DNA of 5,595 bases from Gammaproteobacteria bacterium (GTDB taxonomy: Bacteria > Pseudomonadota > Gammaproteobacteria > Thiohalomonadales > Thiohalomonadaceae): positions 1 through 5,595 of the forward strand of contig JADFYS010000149.1 in NCBI GenBank assembly GCA_015232955.1. Reading direction: 5' to 3'. This document shows, piece after piece, positions 1 to 5,414 of this stretch (position 1 is its first letter; the number at the start of each line of letters is the position of its first letter). The position numbers were made by a program, and so were the translations under genes. Under the pieces are notes generated by a model. It saw only the letters and a list, made by a program, of their open reading frames with translations, did no database searches and was not told the DNA's origin.

Positions 1-5
1 GTAAA

Positions 6-47
6 CCCATCCATGGGGGCTTGTCGATGGCGTCCATGCCATCGACA
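6..47. repeat. Palindromic (REP-like) repeat cut by the left window edge
   Basis: Two adjacent inverted repeats are visible. CCCAT-CC-ATGGG lies at 6-17. A perfect 10-bp stem, TGTCGATGGC / GCCATCGACA (22-31 and 38-47), encloses the 6-base loop GTCCAT. No T-run follows either stem, so neither resembles an intrinsic terminator. Paired palindromes with CCATCCATGG-like cores in intergenic DNA are typical of REP-type interspersed elements of gammaproteobacteria; assigning this one to that class is inference, since only one copy is visible and it may continue leftward. Downstream, 48-170 holds nothing I can support apart from a seven-codon ORF (133-156) preceded by CGGGAG. Confidence 0.5.
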
Positions 48-178
48 CTCGGCAATCGGGTAGCGGAGATCCCTTCGCCGTCACTAACTTAGTAGTACTG
101 GGGGAGAAGGTGTACGGTAATTTCGGGAGAAAATGTGTAAACCGGTGTGGAAATAGAGCGGATTATTTGATAACCAGT

Positions 179-222
179 TGATTTTTATATAAAATAAAAA
201 ATTATAAAAAAATCAAAAATAA
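179..222. promoter_or_regulatory. AT-rich tract upstream of the sigma-28 promoter (possible UP element or nucleoid-protein site)
   Basis: This stretch is almost entirely A and T, with repeated A-runs (five to seven A in a row), in sharp contrast to the GC-richer DNA around it. It ends just upstream of the sigma-28 -35 element at 226. Such tracts can bind the RNA polymerase alpha C-terminal domain or nucleoid proteins, or be intrinsically curved. That role here is inferred from position and composition only. Confidence 0.4.
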
Positions 223-225
223 GCC

Positions 226-252
226 TAAAGTTTCGTAATTTACGGACGATAT
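226..252 (+). promoter_or_regulatory. Sigma-28 (FliA) flagellar-class promoter
   Basis: The -35 element TAAAGTTT (226-233) matches the FliA consensus at all eight positions. After an 11-base spacer, the standard length, comes GACGATAT (245-252), which matches the -10 consensus GCCGATAA at six of eight positions, including the CGATA core. Transcription should start near 258-260, giving a leader of about 35 bases before the ATG at 294. The perfect -35, exact spacing and position just before an ORF make a chance match unlikely. This places the downstream small gene among late (class 3) flagellar or motility genes. Confidence 0.8.
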
Positions 253-293
253 ATAGGTCGTGAAATTTCGTAAACCAGATTCGGGAGAATAGA

Positions 294-581
294 ATGGAAC
301 TTTCAGCCGCCCAGGCCATGACCAGTTATCAGACACAGACCCTCGCGAAACCGGCGGCTCCGACACCACCTCCTGCTGGCAATATTGAAAATCGGCAGCC
401 GCCTGCTGCTGCATCGGCTCCGGCAACTGCTGCGCTCGCCACCGGTGTCAATCGGGAAGCGATGAGTGCCCTAGAGAAGATTGTCTCCTCTCCCGCAAAC
501 GGCAGTGGTCAAGAGATGAATAGCCAGCTTGCCGCATCCGGCTTGATGGAACCCGGTTCCATTATTAACACCAGCGCCTGA
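294..581 (+). CDS. Small Pro/Ala-rich protein under sigma-28 control, possibly motility-associated
   Basis: This is a 95-residue protein of unknown function. The start is supported by GGGAG at 283-287, six bases before the ATG, and by the FliA promoter at 226-252. Residues 19-50 are dominated by Pro and Ala (for example APTPPPAG) and are probably disordered. Residues 52-64 (VNREAMSALEKIV) could form a short helix. There is no signal peptide or membrane segment, and no Cys, Trp, Phe, His or Asp. The N-terminus (MELSAAQAM) and the C-terminus (GSIINTSA) faintly recall small YjfB-type 'putative motility proteins', which often begin MD(I/V)S and end in NINTTA-like tails. If so, the Pro/Ala linker is an insertion. 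That resemblance is from memory and weak. The gene converges on the minus-strand gene at 779-2179. Its reality is supported mainly by the promoter and ribosome binding site. Confidence 0.65.
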   Translation: MELSAAQAMTSYQTQTLAKPAAPTPPPAGNIENRQPPAAASAPATAALATGVNREAMSALEKIVSSPANGSGQEMNSQLAASGLMEPGSIINTSA

Positions 582-600
582 CTCTTTTTGACACAAGGTG

Positions 601-764
601 TATATCCAAGAACCCTGAAAACGGCGGTTCCAGAAAGCCGATAAGCGCGACGCTCGAGCGTTATGAAGCCGCATGAATAGAATGACTATTCATGCGGCTT
701 CATGCCTTGAATAGCTACGCTTCTTTTTAAACGAAATCCAGTGTTTCCAAGGTTCTTGGGTAAA
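601..764. repeat. MITE-like palindromic element with imperfect inverted ends
   Basis: The left end (601-633, plus strand) and the right end (732-764, minus strand) share CCAAGAACC followed by a similar CTGAAAAC/TTGGAAAC stretch, so they form imperfect inverted repeats. Both also resemble the hairpin at 5308-5357. The left end matches the minus-strand reading of that hairpin at about 23 of 28 positions, counting from CCAAGA through GGTTCCAG. The interior contains the palindrome ACGCTCGAGCGT (650-661) and the perfect hairpin at 663-703, and has no ORF of its own. This architecture fits a non-autonomous mobile element or a pair of REP-like units. I see no clear target-site duplication. Confidence 0.5.
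663..703. repeat. Perfect 18-bp stem, 5-base loop hairpin between convergent genes
   Basis: The arms at 663-680 and 686-703 are exact reverse complements (ATGAAGCCGCATGAATAG and its complement), and the loop is AATGA. It lies 82 bases after the stop of the small gene and 76 bases before the stop of the opposing gene. No U-run follows the stem directly on either strand; a T-rich stretch (721-728) begins only about 18 bases further on. It is therefore not a canonical intrinsic terminator, although it could stabilise mRNA 3' ends or reduce read-through from both sides. It sits inside the 601-764 element. Confidence 0.7.
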
Positions 765-778
765 TTATTGCCCCCTCC

Positions 779-2179
779 TCACTCCATTGTTGTAAAACTC
801 AGTGTCGCCTCGCTGTTTTTGGCCTTCACTTTCCTCCCCTGAATAAACGCGACATTGACCAGACCACGAGTGGTCTCGACCGCCTCTTGCCGGTTATGAC
901 TCTCTACCAGATGGAGTTGTAGCGATTCATTGTAGTGGGTGGGTGGTATCCGCTGTAGTAGATCCTCGCTGCTGGCGATGAGCTGCAGATTCTCGGTGCC
1001 GAAGGGTCGGGTCACCTCAAACTCACCCAGACTGAGCCAGCGATTGATCTGATCGGCATTGACGAAATTGATAAAGGCGCGACGGTGATGGCCGGGGTTG
1101 AGCTGGAGTAGATAGGAGATGTTGTCTCGGGTGTTGTGTGAGATTAGGTAGTAGTAGCCGGGGTGGTTGAGTCTCACCAGCAGCTGGATCGTCTGCCCCG
1201 GGGTAAAGAGGAGATCACTGTTGCCAAGGTTGGTGCTGAGCTCTGCACGAAACTCATTACTGACCACATAGCCGTGGTGGAGGAGCTGTTCAAAATCGGG
1301 GCTGGCGGGACGATACGCCATCCCTTGGTAGGCCGCTGGAGCGAGTTTGACGATGCGACTGGCAAGGGTGACCCCCTGGTGGTTGACTGCTCGATAGCTG
1401 ACAGAGATCCCGTCTTTGAGGATCTCATACCCCCCTTTGAGCAGGATCTCCGCCTGTTGCGGCTGGTCGAGGGAGGTGACACGGGTGCGCAGACTATCCC
1501 TTAACTGTCGGCTGAGGGCGGTCGCCTGTGATGACCCTTGGGGCAGAGGGGGATAGATGAAGTATCGTTTTTGCGGCAGATCTCGGGCAAGAACGGTAGT
1601 TGCGATGGCGAGGGTGGGTGCTGCTGCCTCCAGTGTGAGCAGTTGCGAACGGAGTGTGGAGGCGGTTAGTGCAATCTCTGGCAGACTCCTGGCGCCTAAG
1701 ATCTGGGCAACGGTACGGTAGTTTTCGAACTGCTCGATCTCGGTCAATAGTTGGTTGAGGAGGGAATAACGGCTGCTTCCGGAGCTCTCCCGCGCGAGCT
1801 GCTGCTGCTGATAGCGGATACGGTTGGCGAGGCTCTTCATCTCTGCCTGATAGAGGGGGGAGGATTTACTGCTACTGAGCCAGGCGTAACAGGTGTAGCC
1901 GCTCTTGCTGCGGCTCACCTCGGTATCGACCCCGAGCAGAGGTAGCTCAGAGTGGGTGGTGATCAGTCTGCTGGCATCGACTCTGCCACTGCTATCACTG
2001 GCCGCATGAAAGGTGCTTGAAACCTCCACTTTGAGCTGTTCGGCAAGGGCGGAGAACGCCTCCTTTCGTGCAGCCTCGCCGCTTACTCCGTGCCCTTCGG
2101 CATTGAGCTGCAGCGCAGCCAGAGGCGAGGAGAAGAGTAACAGAAGAAGAGGGGGCAGTAGCGGTGATAGAAGGGTCAT
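779..2179 (-). CDS. Secreted LPP20-like / DUF4384 domain protein
   Basis: This is a 466-residue exported protein. Residues 1-22 are a signal peptide (MTLLS, a leucine-rich core, then SPLAA). There is no lipobox Cys, so it is a soluble periplasmic or surface protein rather than a lipoprotein. Residues 27-120 resemble the LPP20 fold (GHG...ARKEAFSALAEQL...), which in relatives such as FlgP serves the flagellar outer-membrane apparatus. Residues 120-160 form a Gln-rich, probably helical linker. Residues 200-285 are an alpha/beta region I cannot name. Residues 305-405 match DUF4384 (FTPGQTIQLLVRLNHPGYYYLI ... GEFEVTRPFGTENLQLIAS). I chose the ATG at 2179 over the in-frame ATG at 2248 because GGGAG sits 7 bases upstream and the signal peptide begins there; the 2248 start has no Shine-Dalgarno sequence and would add a 23-residue polar extension. 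Biochemical function is unknown. The gene is divergent from the diguanylate cyclase. Confidence 0.85.
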   Translation of the reverse strand: MTLLSPLLPPLLLLLFSSPLAALQLNAEGHGVSGEAARKEAFSALAEQLKVEVSSTFHAASDSSGRVDASRLITTHSELPLLGVDTEVSRSKSGYTCYAWLSSSKSSPLYQAEMKSLANRIRYQQQQLARESSGSSRYSLLNQLLTEIEQFENYRTVAQILGARSLPEIALTASTLRSQLLTLEAAAPTLAIATTVLARDLPQKRYFIYPPLPQGSSQATALSRQLRDSLRTRVTSLDQPQQAEILLKGGYEILKDGISVSYRAVNHQGVTLASRIVKLAPAAYQGMAYRPASPDFEQLLHHGYVVSNEFRAELSTNLGNSDLLFTPGQTIQLLVRLNHPGYYYLISHNTRDNISYLLQLNPGHHRRAFINFVNADQINRWLSLGEFEVTRPFGTENLQLIASSEDLLQRIPPTHYNESLQLHLVESHNRQEAVETTRGLVNVAFIQGRKVKAKNSEATLSFTTME

Positions 2180-2192
2180 GGGCAGTCTCCCT
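2177..2192 (-). promoter_or_regulatory. Ribosome binding site that decides the start at 2179
   Basis: On the minus strand the sequence reads CAGGGAGACTGCCCATG, placing GGGAG seven bases before the ATG at 2179-2177. The upstream in-frame ATG at 2248 is preceded by AGATAGATCAAT, with no usable Shine-Dalgarno. Together with the signal peptide this fixes the shorter start. Confidence 0.7.
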
Positions 2193-2255
2193 GAGAGTCG
2201 ATGAGGGTTTACAGCATAAAGCAAGTAGCCGTGGTAGTGAAATCGCATATTGATC

Positions 2256-2268
2256 TATCTTGGGTATA
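2256..2268. repeat. Solo arm of the TATACCCAAGATA repeat family
   Basis: TATCTTGGGTATA here is the exact complement of the outer left arm of the hairpin at 5309-5321. The match is only 13 bases and the rest of the hairpin is absent, so it may be a decayed copy or chance. It lies about 80 bases upstream of the start of the LPP20-like gene. Confidence 0.3.
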
Positions 2269-2310
2269 TATGAAGTAACGAAATGGGAGGCGTTGAGGTG
2301 ATCATCCATC

Positions 2311-2316
2311 TATAAT
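2311..2316 (+). promoter_or_regulatory. Possible sigma-70 -10 box for the diguanylate cyclase operon
   Basis: The sequence contains a perfect TATAAT 81 bases before the ATG at 2397, in the intergenic region between divergent genes. No good -35 lies at 16-18 bases; the nearest candidate, TTGAGG at 2293-2298, is only 12 bases away. There is no TG extension. The promoter may therefore need an activator, or the match may be chance. Confidence 0.35.
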
Positions 2317-2396
2317 TCACCCCTATTTTTGATATCGGACGACTACACAATGGCGACAGGGATGAATAACAACTTGCAAAGGATGGTGACCAAAGG

Positions 2397-3458
2397 ATGA
2401 CCGAACTCCCTCTAACTTCGATTCAGGATGCATCAGCGGATCCCTTTATCGAAGCCAAGCGTAAGAGTATCATCACTTTTTCTGGGGCAACTGTTGTGGT
2501 TTTTCTCCTCTTTGGGGCGATCTACCTCCAACGGGGCGTCTATCTCCTCGGGGGGGTAGAGCTGATTTTGGGCCTGATCCAACTCATCAATATCTACCTT
2601 TTAAGGCAGGGCGCCAGTGTCCATTTTTGTGGTCGTATCCTGGTCTACTCGGTCTATTTTATGAGTCTGGTGATCTTTGTTACCGGTGGCATCGGTAGTA
2701 CCGGCTACCTCTGGATTCTCTTTATCCCCCTCTTTACGATGCTTATTCTGGATCAGCAAGAGGCTGCACCTGCATTGGCACTTTTTGTGGTGGCGTTGAC
2801 CACAGCAGTCATCCTCGGGCTGCTCGAACTCTACCCAATGAAGTATGATGTGGTGACACTGCGCCAATCGCTGATCGTTTTTGCCCTCTTTCTCTTTCTT
2901 AATTGGCAAAATGAGCGCTTGAAAGTTCGGGTTCGTGATGAGCTGCAGCGCAAAAATGAGCTGCTTGAAATATCGAATCGCACCGATAGCCTGACTCAAG
3001 TGGCTAACCGTGCTGCCCTGAATGAAGCGGTTGCTCATAAATTTCATGAAGCAAAGCGTTATGGGAGAGAGGTGTCACTCATTTTGATGGATCTGGATCA
3101 CTTTAAGGCGGTGAATGATAGTTTTGGACACCTCACCGGTGACAGGGTATTGATTCAAGCGGCAAATATTTTACAGCGTTCGGTGCGCGCGACAGATCTG
3201 GTGGGGCGTTGGGGAGGAGAGGAGTTTATGGTGGTAATGGTGAATACTACGCTTGAACAGGCGCAGCATCTGGCGGAGAAGTTGAGGGCAACCCTTGCAG
3301 AGAGCGAATTCCCGCAAGAGATCACCCTCACCGCCAGCTTTGGTGTGACCCAGCTCAATAAGAGTGAGACGACTGAAGCGTGGGTCAACCTGACCGACAA
3401 CCTCCTTTACCGCGCCAAGGAGCAGGGTCGCAACTGCCAGGTAGCGGCGATGGCGTAA
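2397..3458 (+). CDS. Membrane-bound GGDEF diguanylate cyclase
   Basis: This 353-residue enzyme should condense two GTP into cyclic di-GMP at the inner membrane. About six hydrophobic segments span residues 25-170 (roughly 25-43, 47-69, 80-96, 103-118, 123-142, 156-170). Almost no loops lie between them, so the sensor is embedded in the membrane. A charged linker, likely a coiled coil, follows (171-195). The GGDEF domain runs from 197 (DSLTQVANR) to the end. It has the metal- and substrate-site stretch MDLDHFKAVND (231-241), the catalytic GGEEF (273-277) and the inhibitory I-site RATD (264-267) exactly five residues before it. It should therefore be active and product-inhibited. No EAL or PAS domain is present. 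No in-frame start exists further upstream, because a TAA lies at 2367-2369. The Shine-Dalgarno is poor: AAAGGA ends 13 bases before the ATG. The membrane part does not match a MASE-type domain I can name. Confidence 0.96.
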   Translation: MTELPLTSIQDASADPFIEAKRKSIITFSGATVVVFLLFGAIYLQRGVYLLGGVELILGLIQLINIYLLRQGASVHFCGRILVYSVYFMSLVIFVTGGIGSTGYLWILFIPLFTMLILDQQEAAPALALFVVALTTAVILGLLELYPMKYDVVTLRQSLIVFALFLFLNWQNERLKVRVRDELQRKNELLEISNRTDSLTQVANRAALNEAVAHKFHEAKRYGREVSLILMDLDHFKAVNDSFGHLTGDRVLIQAANILQRSVRATDLVGRWGGEEFMVVMVNTTLEQAQHLAEKLRATLAESEFPQEITLTASFGVTQLNKSETTEAWVNLTDNLLYRAKEQGRNCQVAAMA

Positions 3459-3513
3459 ATCGCTCATATGGGTACCCCCCTATTTTCTTTATGAATTATT
3501 ATCGGAAATCCCT

Positions 3514-4440
3514 ATGCCCTCTTTAACAGAACCCTTTCCCCTGCAACGCATCACCGAGATAGAGAACGCTCCAGAACGGTTTCGGCTGCTGGAGCAGATC
3601 CCGCTCACTGCAGAGGGTGCCGTCTGGCCGTGGCAACTCCATCCGCCTCAGGGTGATGAGACCGAGCTGTTGGTCCTCGATCTTGAAACGACCGGGATCG
3701 ACAGTAGCAAAGATCGAATTATTGAACTGGGGATGGTGAAGGTAAGCTACAGTGCGATGTTGGGAAGAGTGACCGCGATTGAGGAAGTGGCCGGTTATTA
3801 CGAGGATCCAGGGCTCTCAATCCCTCCGTTTATCACCCGATTGACCGGTATCAATAATGAAATGGTCCGAGGGAAAGCGCTGCCTGAAGCAGAGATCGCG
3901 ACCTGGTTGGCTAGTGATCCGCTGATGGTCGCCCACAATGCCCGGTTTGATCGCCAGTTTTTTGAGCTTCGCTTTCCAGAGCATGATCGCTTGCGTTGGG
4001 CCTGCACCTCTGCCGGTATCGATTGGTCCACGCTCGGGTTTGAGAGCCGTAAACTGGAGTATCTTCTCTACCGCAGTGGCTGGTTCTATGGCGGGCATCG
4101 CGCTACCACCGACTGTCTGGCGGTGGCTTGGTTGCTACACCACACGCCGCAGGCCTTTGCACAACTACTGGAGCAGCAGGCGTTATCGAGCTTTCTTGTG
4201 CGGGCAGTCGGTGCGCCCTTTAACGCCAAAGACGAATTAAAAAATCGATCGTATCGCTGGCAGGCGAACGATGCTCAGGGAAGAAAATATTGGTGGAAAG
4301 AGGTCGCCGCTACAGAGATGGCAGAGGAGGAGGCGTTTCTCGATACAATCTACCGTGATAGCAAGAGACGGCCCGAGATTATGGCGTTGACTGCGAGAAC
4401 AAGATATAAGGATCTGACCGCCCTGAGCGAAGAGGGGTAG
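3514..4440 (+). CDS. DnaQ-like DEDDh 3'-5' exonuclease
   Basis: This is a 308-residue exonuclease of the DnaQ (PF00929) superfamily, removing nucleotides from 3' ends with two metal ions. All five DEDDh residues are visible: D56 and E58 in LDLETTGID (Exo I), D146 in HNARFD (Exo II), and H195 and D200 in GGHRATTD (Exo III, with the H-to-D spacing of five seen in the polymerase III epsilon subunit). The catalytic core spans about 50-210. A 50-residue N-terminal extension precedes it. A roughly 95-residue C-terminal part contains LKNRSYRWQ...KYWWKEV, a tryptophan-rich module that I recall accompanying similar stand-alone exonucleases; its role is unknown to me. It lacks the typical clamp-binding and polymerase-binding tail of epsilon, so it is more likely a repair or RNA/DNA-trimming enzyme than the replicative proofreader. 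The start has GGA seven bases upstream. It lies 55 bases after the diguanylate cyclase and five before the next gene. Confidence 0.92.
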   Translation: MPSLTEPFPLQRITEIENAPERFRLLEQIPLTAEGAVWPWQLHPPQGDETELLVLDLETTGIDSSKDRIIELGMVKVSYSAMLGRVTAIEEVAGYYEDPGLSIPPFITRLTGINNEMVRGKALPEAEIATWLASDPLMVAHNARFDRQFFELRFPEHDRLRWACTSAGIDWSTLGFESRKLEYLLYRSGWFYGGHRATTDCLAVAWLLHHTPQAFAQLLEQQALSSFLVRAVGAPFNAKDELKNRSYRWQANDAQGRKYWWKEVAATEMAEEEAFLDTIYRDSKRRPEIMALTARTRYKDLTALSEEG

Positions 4441-4445
4441 AGGCG

Positions 4446-5270
4446 ATGAAGCTGGCGCTTCTTTCAGATGTCCACGGTAACCTCCCTGCACTAGAGGCGG
4501 TGCTTGCCGATATTGAACAGTGGCAACCGGATCAAGTGATCGCCAATGGTGATTTTATCAATCGTGGCCCCAACTCCCTCGACTGTCTTCGTTGGGCAGA
4601 GCACTATCGAAAAGATCTGCGGTTTATCCAGGGAAACCATGAAGAGCTGGTGTTAAGAGCCGCAAGAGCGGGTAAAACTGATGATAGCGCCTATACCTTG
4701 CGCCGCTTTGCACACTGGACCGCGCTCCAGATAGCACCCTACCTACCAGCTGTTGCAGGATGGGAGCGGGAGCGGACACTTCGCGATGCGGGTGGTGGAG
4801 AGGTCGAGATCATGCATGGCACGCGACTGGGAAATCGTGACGGCATTCACCCCACCACCTCTTCAGGGGAGCTACCCCAAAAGTTAGGAGAGAGTGGAAC
4901 ACTCTTTGTTACATCGCATACCCATCGCCCGCTCATCACCCGTCACAACGGAACGCTGGTGGTCAATACCGGCTCTGTCGGCTCCTCTTTTGATCGCGAC
5001 TGCCGTGCAGCCTATGCCCGTTGTCAATATCGACACAGCAGGTGGGAGGCAGAGATTGTCCGAATTCGCTATGATCGCCATCGTGCAGAGAAGAATTTCG
5101 ATGAGAGTGGTTTTCTCAGCGGAGCAGGGCCTCTGGCAAGAATTATGCTGCTGGAGTTCCAACATTGCCGTGGCTACATGGCGCCATGGATGCACAGCTA
5201 TGAAGCAGCGGTTCGTAGCGGCTCGATCGCGATAGAAGATGCTGTAGATCGCTATCTTAAGGCACTGTGA
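4446..5270 (+). CDS. Calcineurin-like metallophosphoesterase
   Basis: This is a 274-residue soluble, two-metal phosphoesterase. The conserved motifs occur in order: D8-x-H10 (SDVHGN), G35-D36 followed by NRGPN, G63-N64-H65-E66-E, H124 (MHGT) and H158-T-H160 (SHTHRP). NTGSVG at 174-179 is also typical of YfcE/PF12850-like members. GDFINRGPN resembles the GDxxDRGP of protein-phosphatase and ApaH-type enzymes, so the substrate could be a phosphoprotein, a dinucleotide or another phosphodiester; the sequence does not decide. Residues from about 215 to the end form an extra C-terminal segment beyond the core, with no motif I recognise. The ATG lies 5 bases after the exonuclease stop. AGAGGGG (4431-4437), within the last exonuclease codons, serves as its Shine-Dalgarno, so the two genes are probably translated from one mRNA. 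Confidence 0.92.
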   Translation: MKLALLSDVHGNLPALEAVLADIEQWQPDQVIANGDFINRGPNSLDCLRWAEHYRKDLRFIQGNHEELVLRAARAGKTDDSAYTLRRFAHWTALQIAPYLPAVAGWERERTLRDAGGGEVEIMHGTRLGNRDGIHPTTSSGELPQKLGESGTLFVTSHTHRPLITRHNGTLVVNTGSVGSSFDRDCRAAYARCQYRHSRWEAEIVRIRYDRHRAEKNFDESGFLSGAGPLARIMLLEFQHCRGYMAPWMHSYEAAVRSGSIAIEDAVDRYLKAL

Positions 5271-5307
5271 ACGGCGGATTTTTTCGAGGTGATCATCAGT
5301 TTTTGGT

Positions 5308-5357
5308 TTATACCCAAGATACCTGGAACCAGCGTTTCCAGGTATCTTGGGGTATAA
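5308..5357. repeat. Long near-perfect hairpin of the TATACCCAAGATACCTGGAA family
   Basis: The left arm (5308-5328) pairs with the right arm (5336-5357) over 21 bp, with a single bulged G in the right arm and a 7-base loop, CCAGCGT. It lies 37 bases after the metallophosphoesterase stop and 57 before the stop of the opposing partial gene. Neither side is followed by a U-run, so it is not a standard intrinsic terminator, although so stable a fold could still block read-through or protect 3' ends. Related sequence occurs at 601-633 and 732-764. Confidence 0.8.
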
Positions 5358-5414
5358 GCGGCGCGACTTTGGTGTATCCGCTAGATATGCACGATAGAGA
5401 ACGATTGAAATATA

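Noticed and set aside
133..156. Seven-codon ORF (MCKPVWK) preceded by CGGGAG
   Set aside because: It is too short to support as a gene. The shared TTCGGGAGAA with the later ribosome binding site (280-289) is a short match that could be chance.
202..426. 74-residue minus-strand ORF opposite the small Pro/Ala-rich gene
   Set aside because: It crosses the sigma-28 promoter and the AT-rich tract and has no ribosome binding site evidence. The plus strand has both promoter and ribosome binding site.
471..674. 67-residue minus-strand ORF over the end of the small gene and the repeat
   Set aside because: It starts inside the perfect hairpin and runs through repeat sequence. No motif or ribosome binding site is visible.
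1163..1504. 113-residue plus-strand ORF inside the LPP20-like gene, and similar ORFs at 1174-1482, 1751-1945, 1995-2309 and 2013-2204
   Set aside because: They lie opposite to or out of frame with a well-supported gene that has a signal peptide and recognisable domains. They show no ribosome binding site or domain of their own.
2295..2306. GAGGTGATCATC repeated exactly at 5286-5297
   Set aside because: About one exact 12-base coincidence is expected by chance in a window of this length, and the flanks do not extend the match.
2601..3047. 148-residue minus-strand ORF opposite the diguanylate cyclase
   Set aside because: It is fully covered by the cyclase coding sequence, has a low-complexity basic and His/Lys-rich translation and no motif. 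It is a shadow of the membrane-segment codons.
5308..5357. Hairpin as an intrinsic terminator for the metallophosphoesterase operon
   Set aside because: The stem is strong but no U-run follows on either strand, and similar sequence recurs elsewhere in the window, so a repeat element is the better description.
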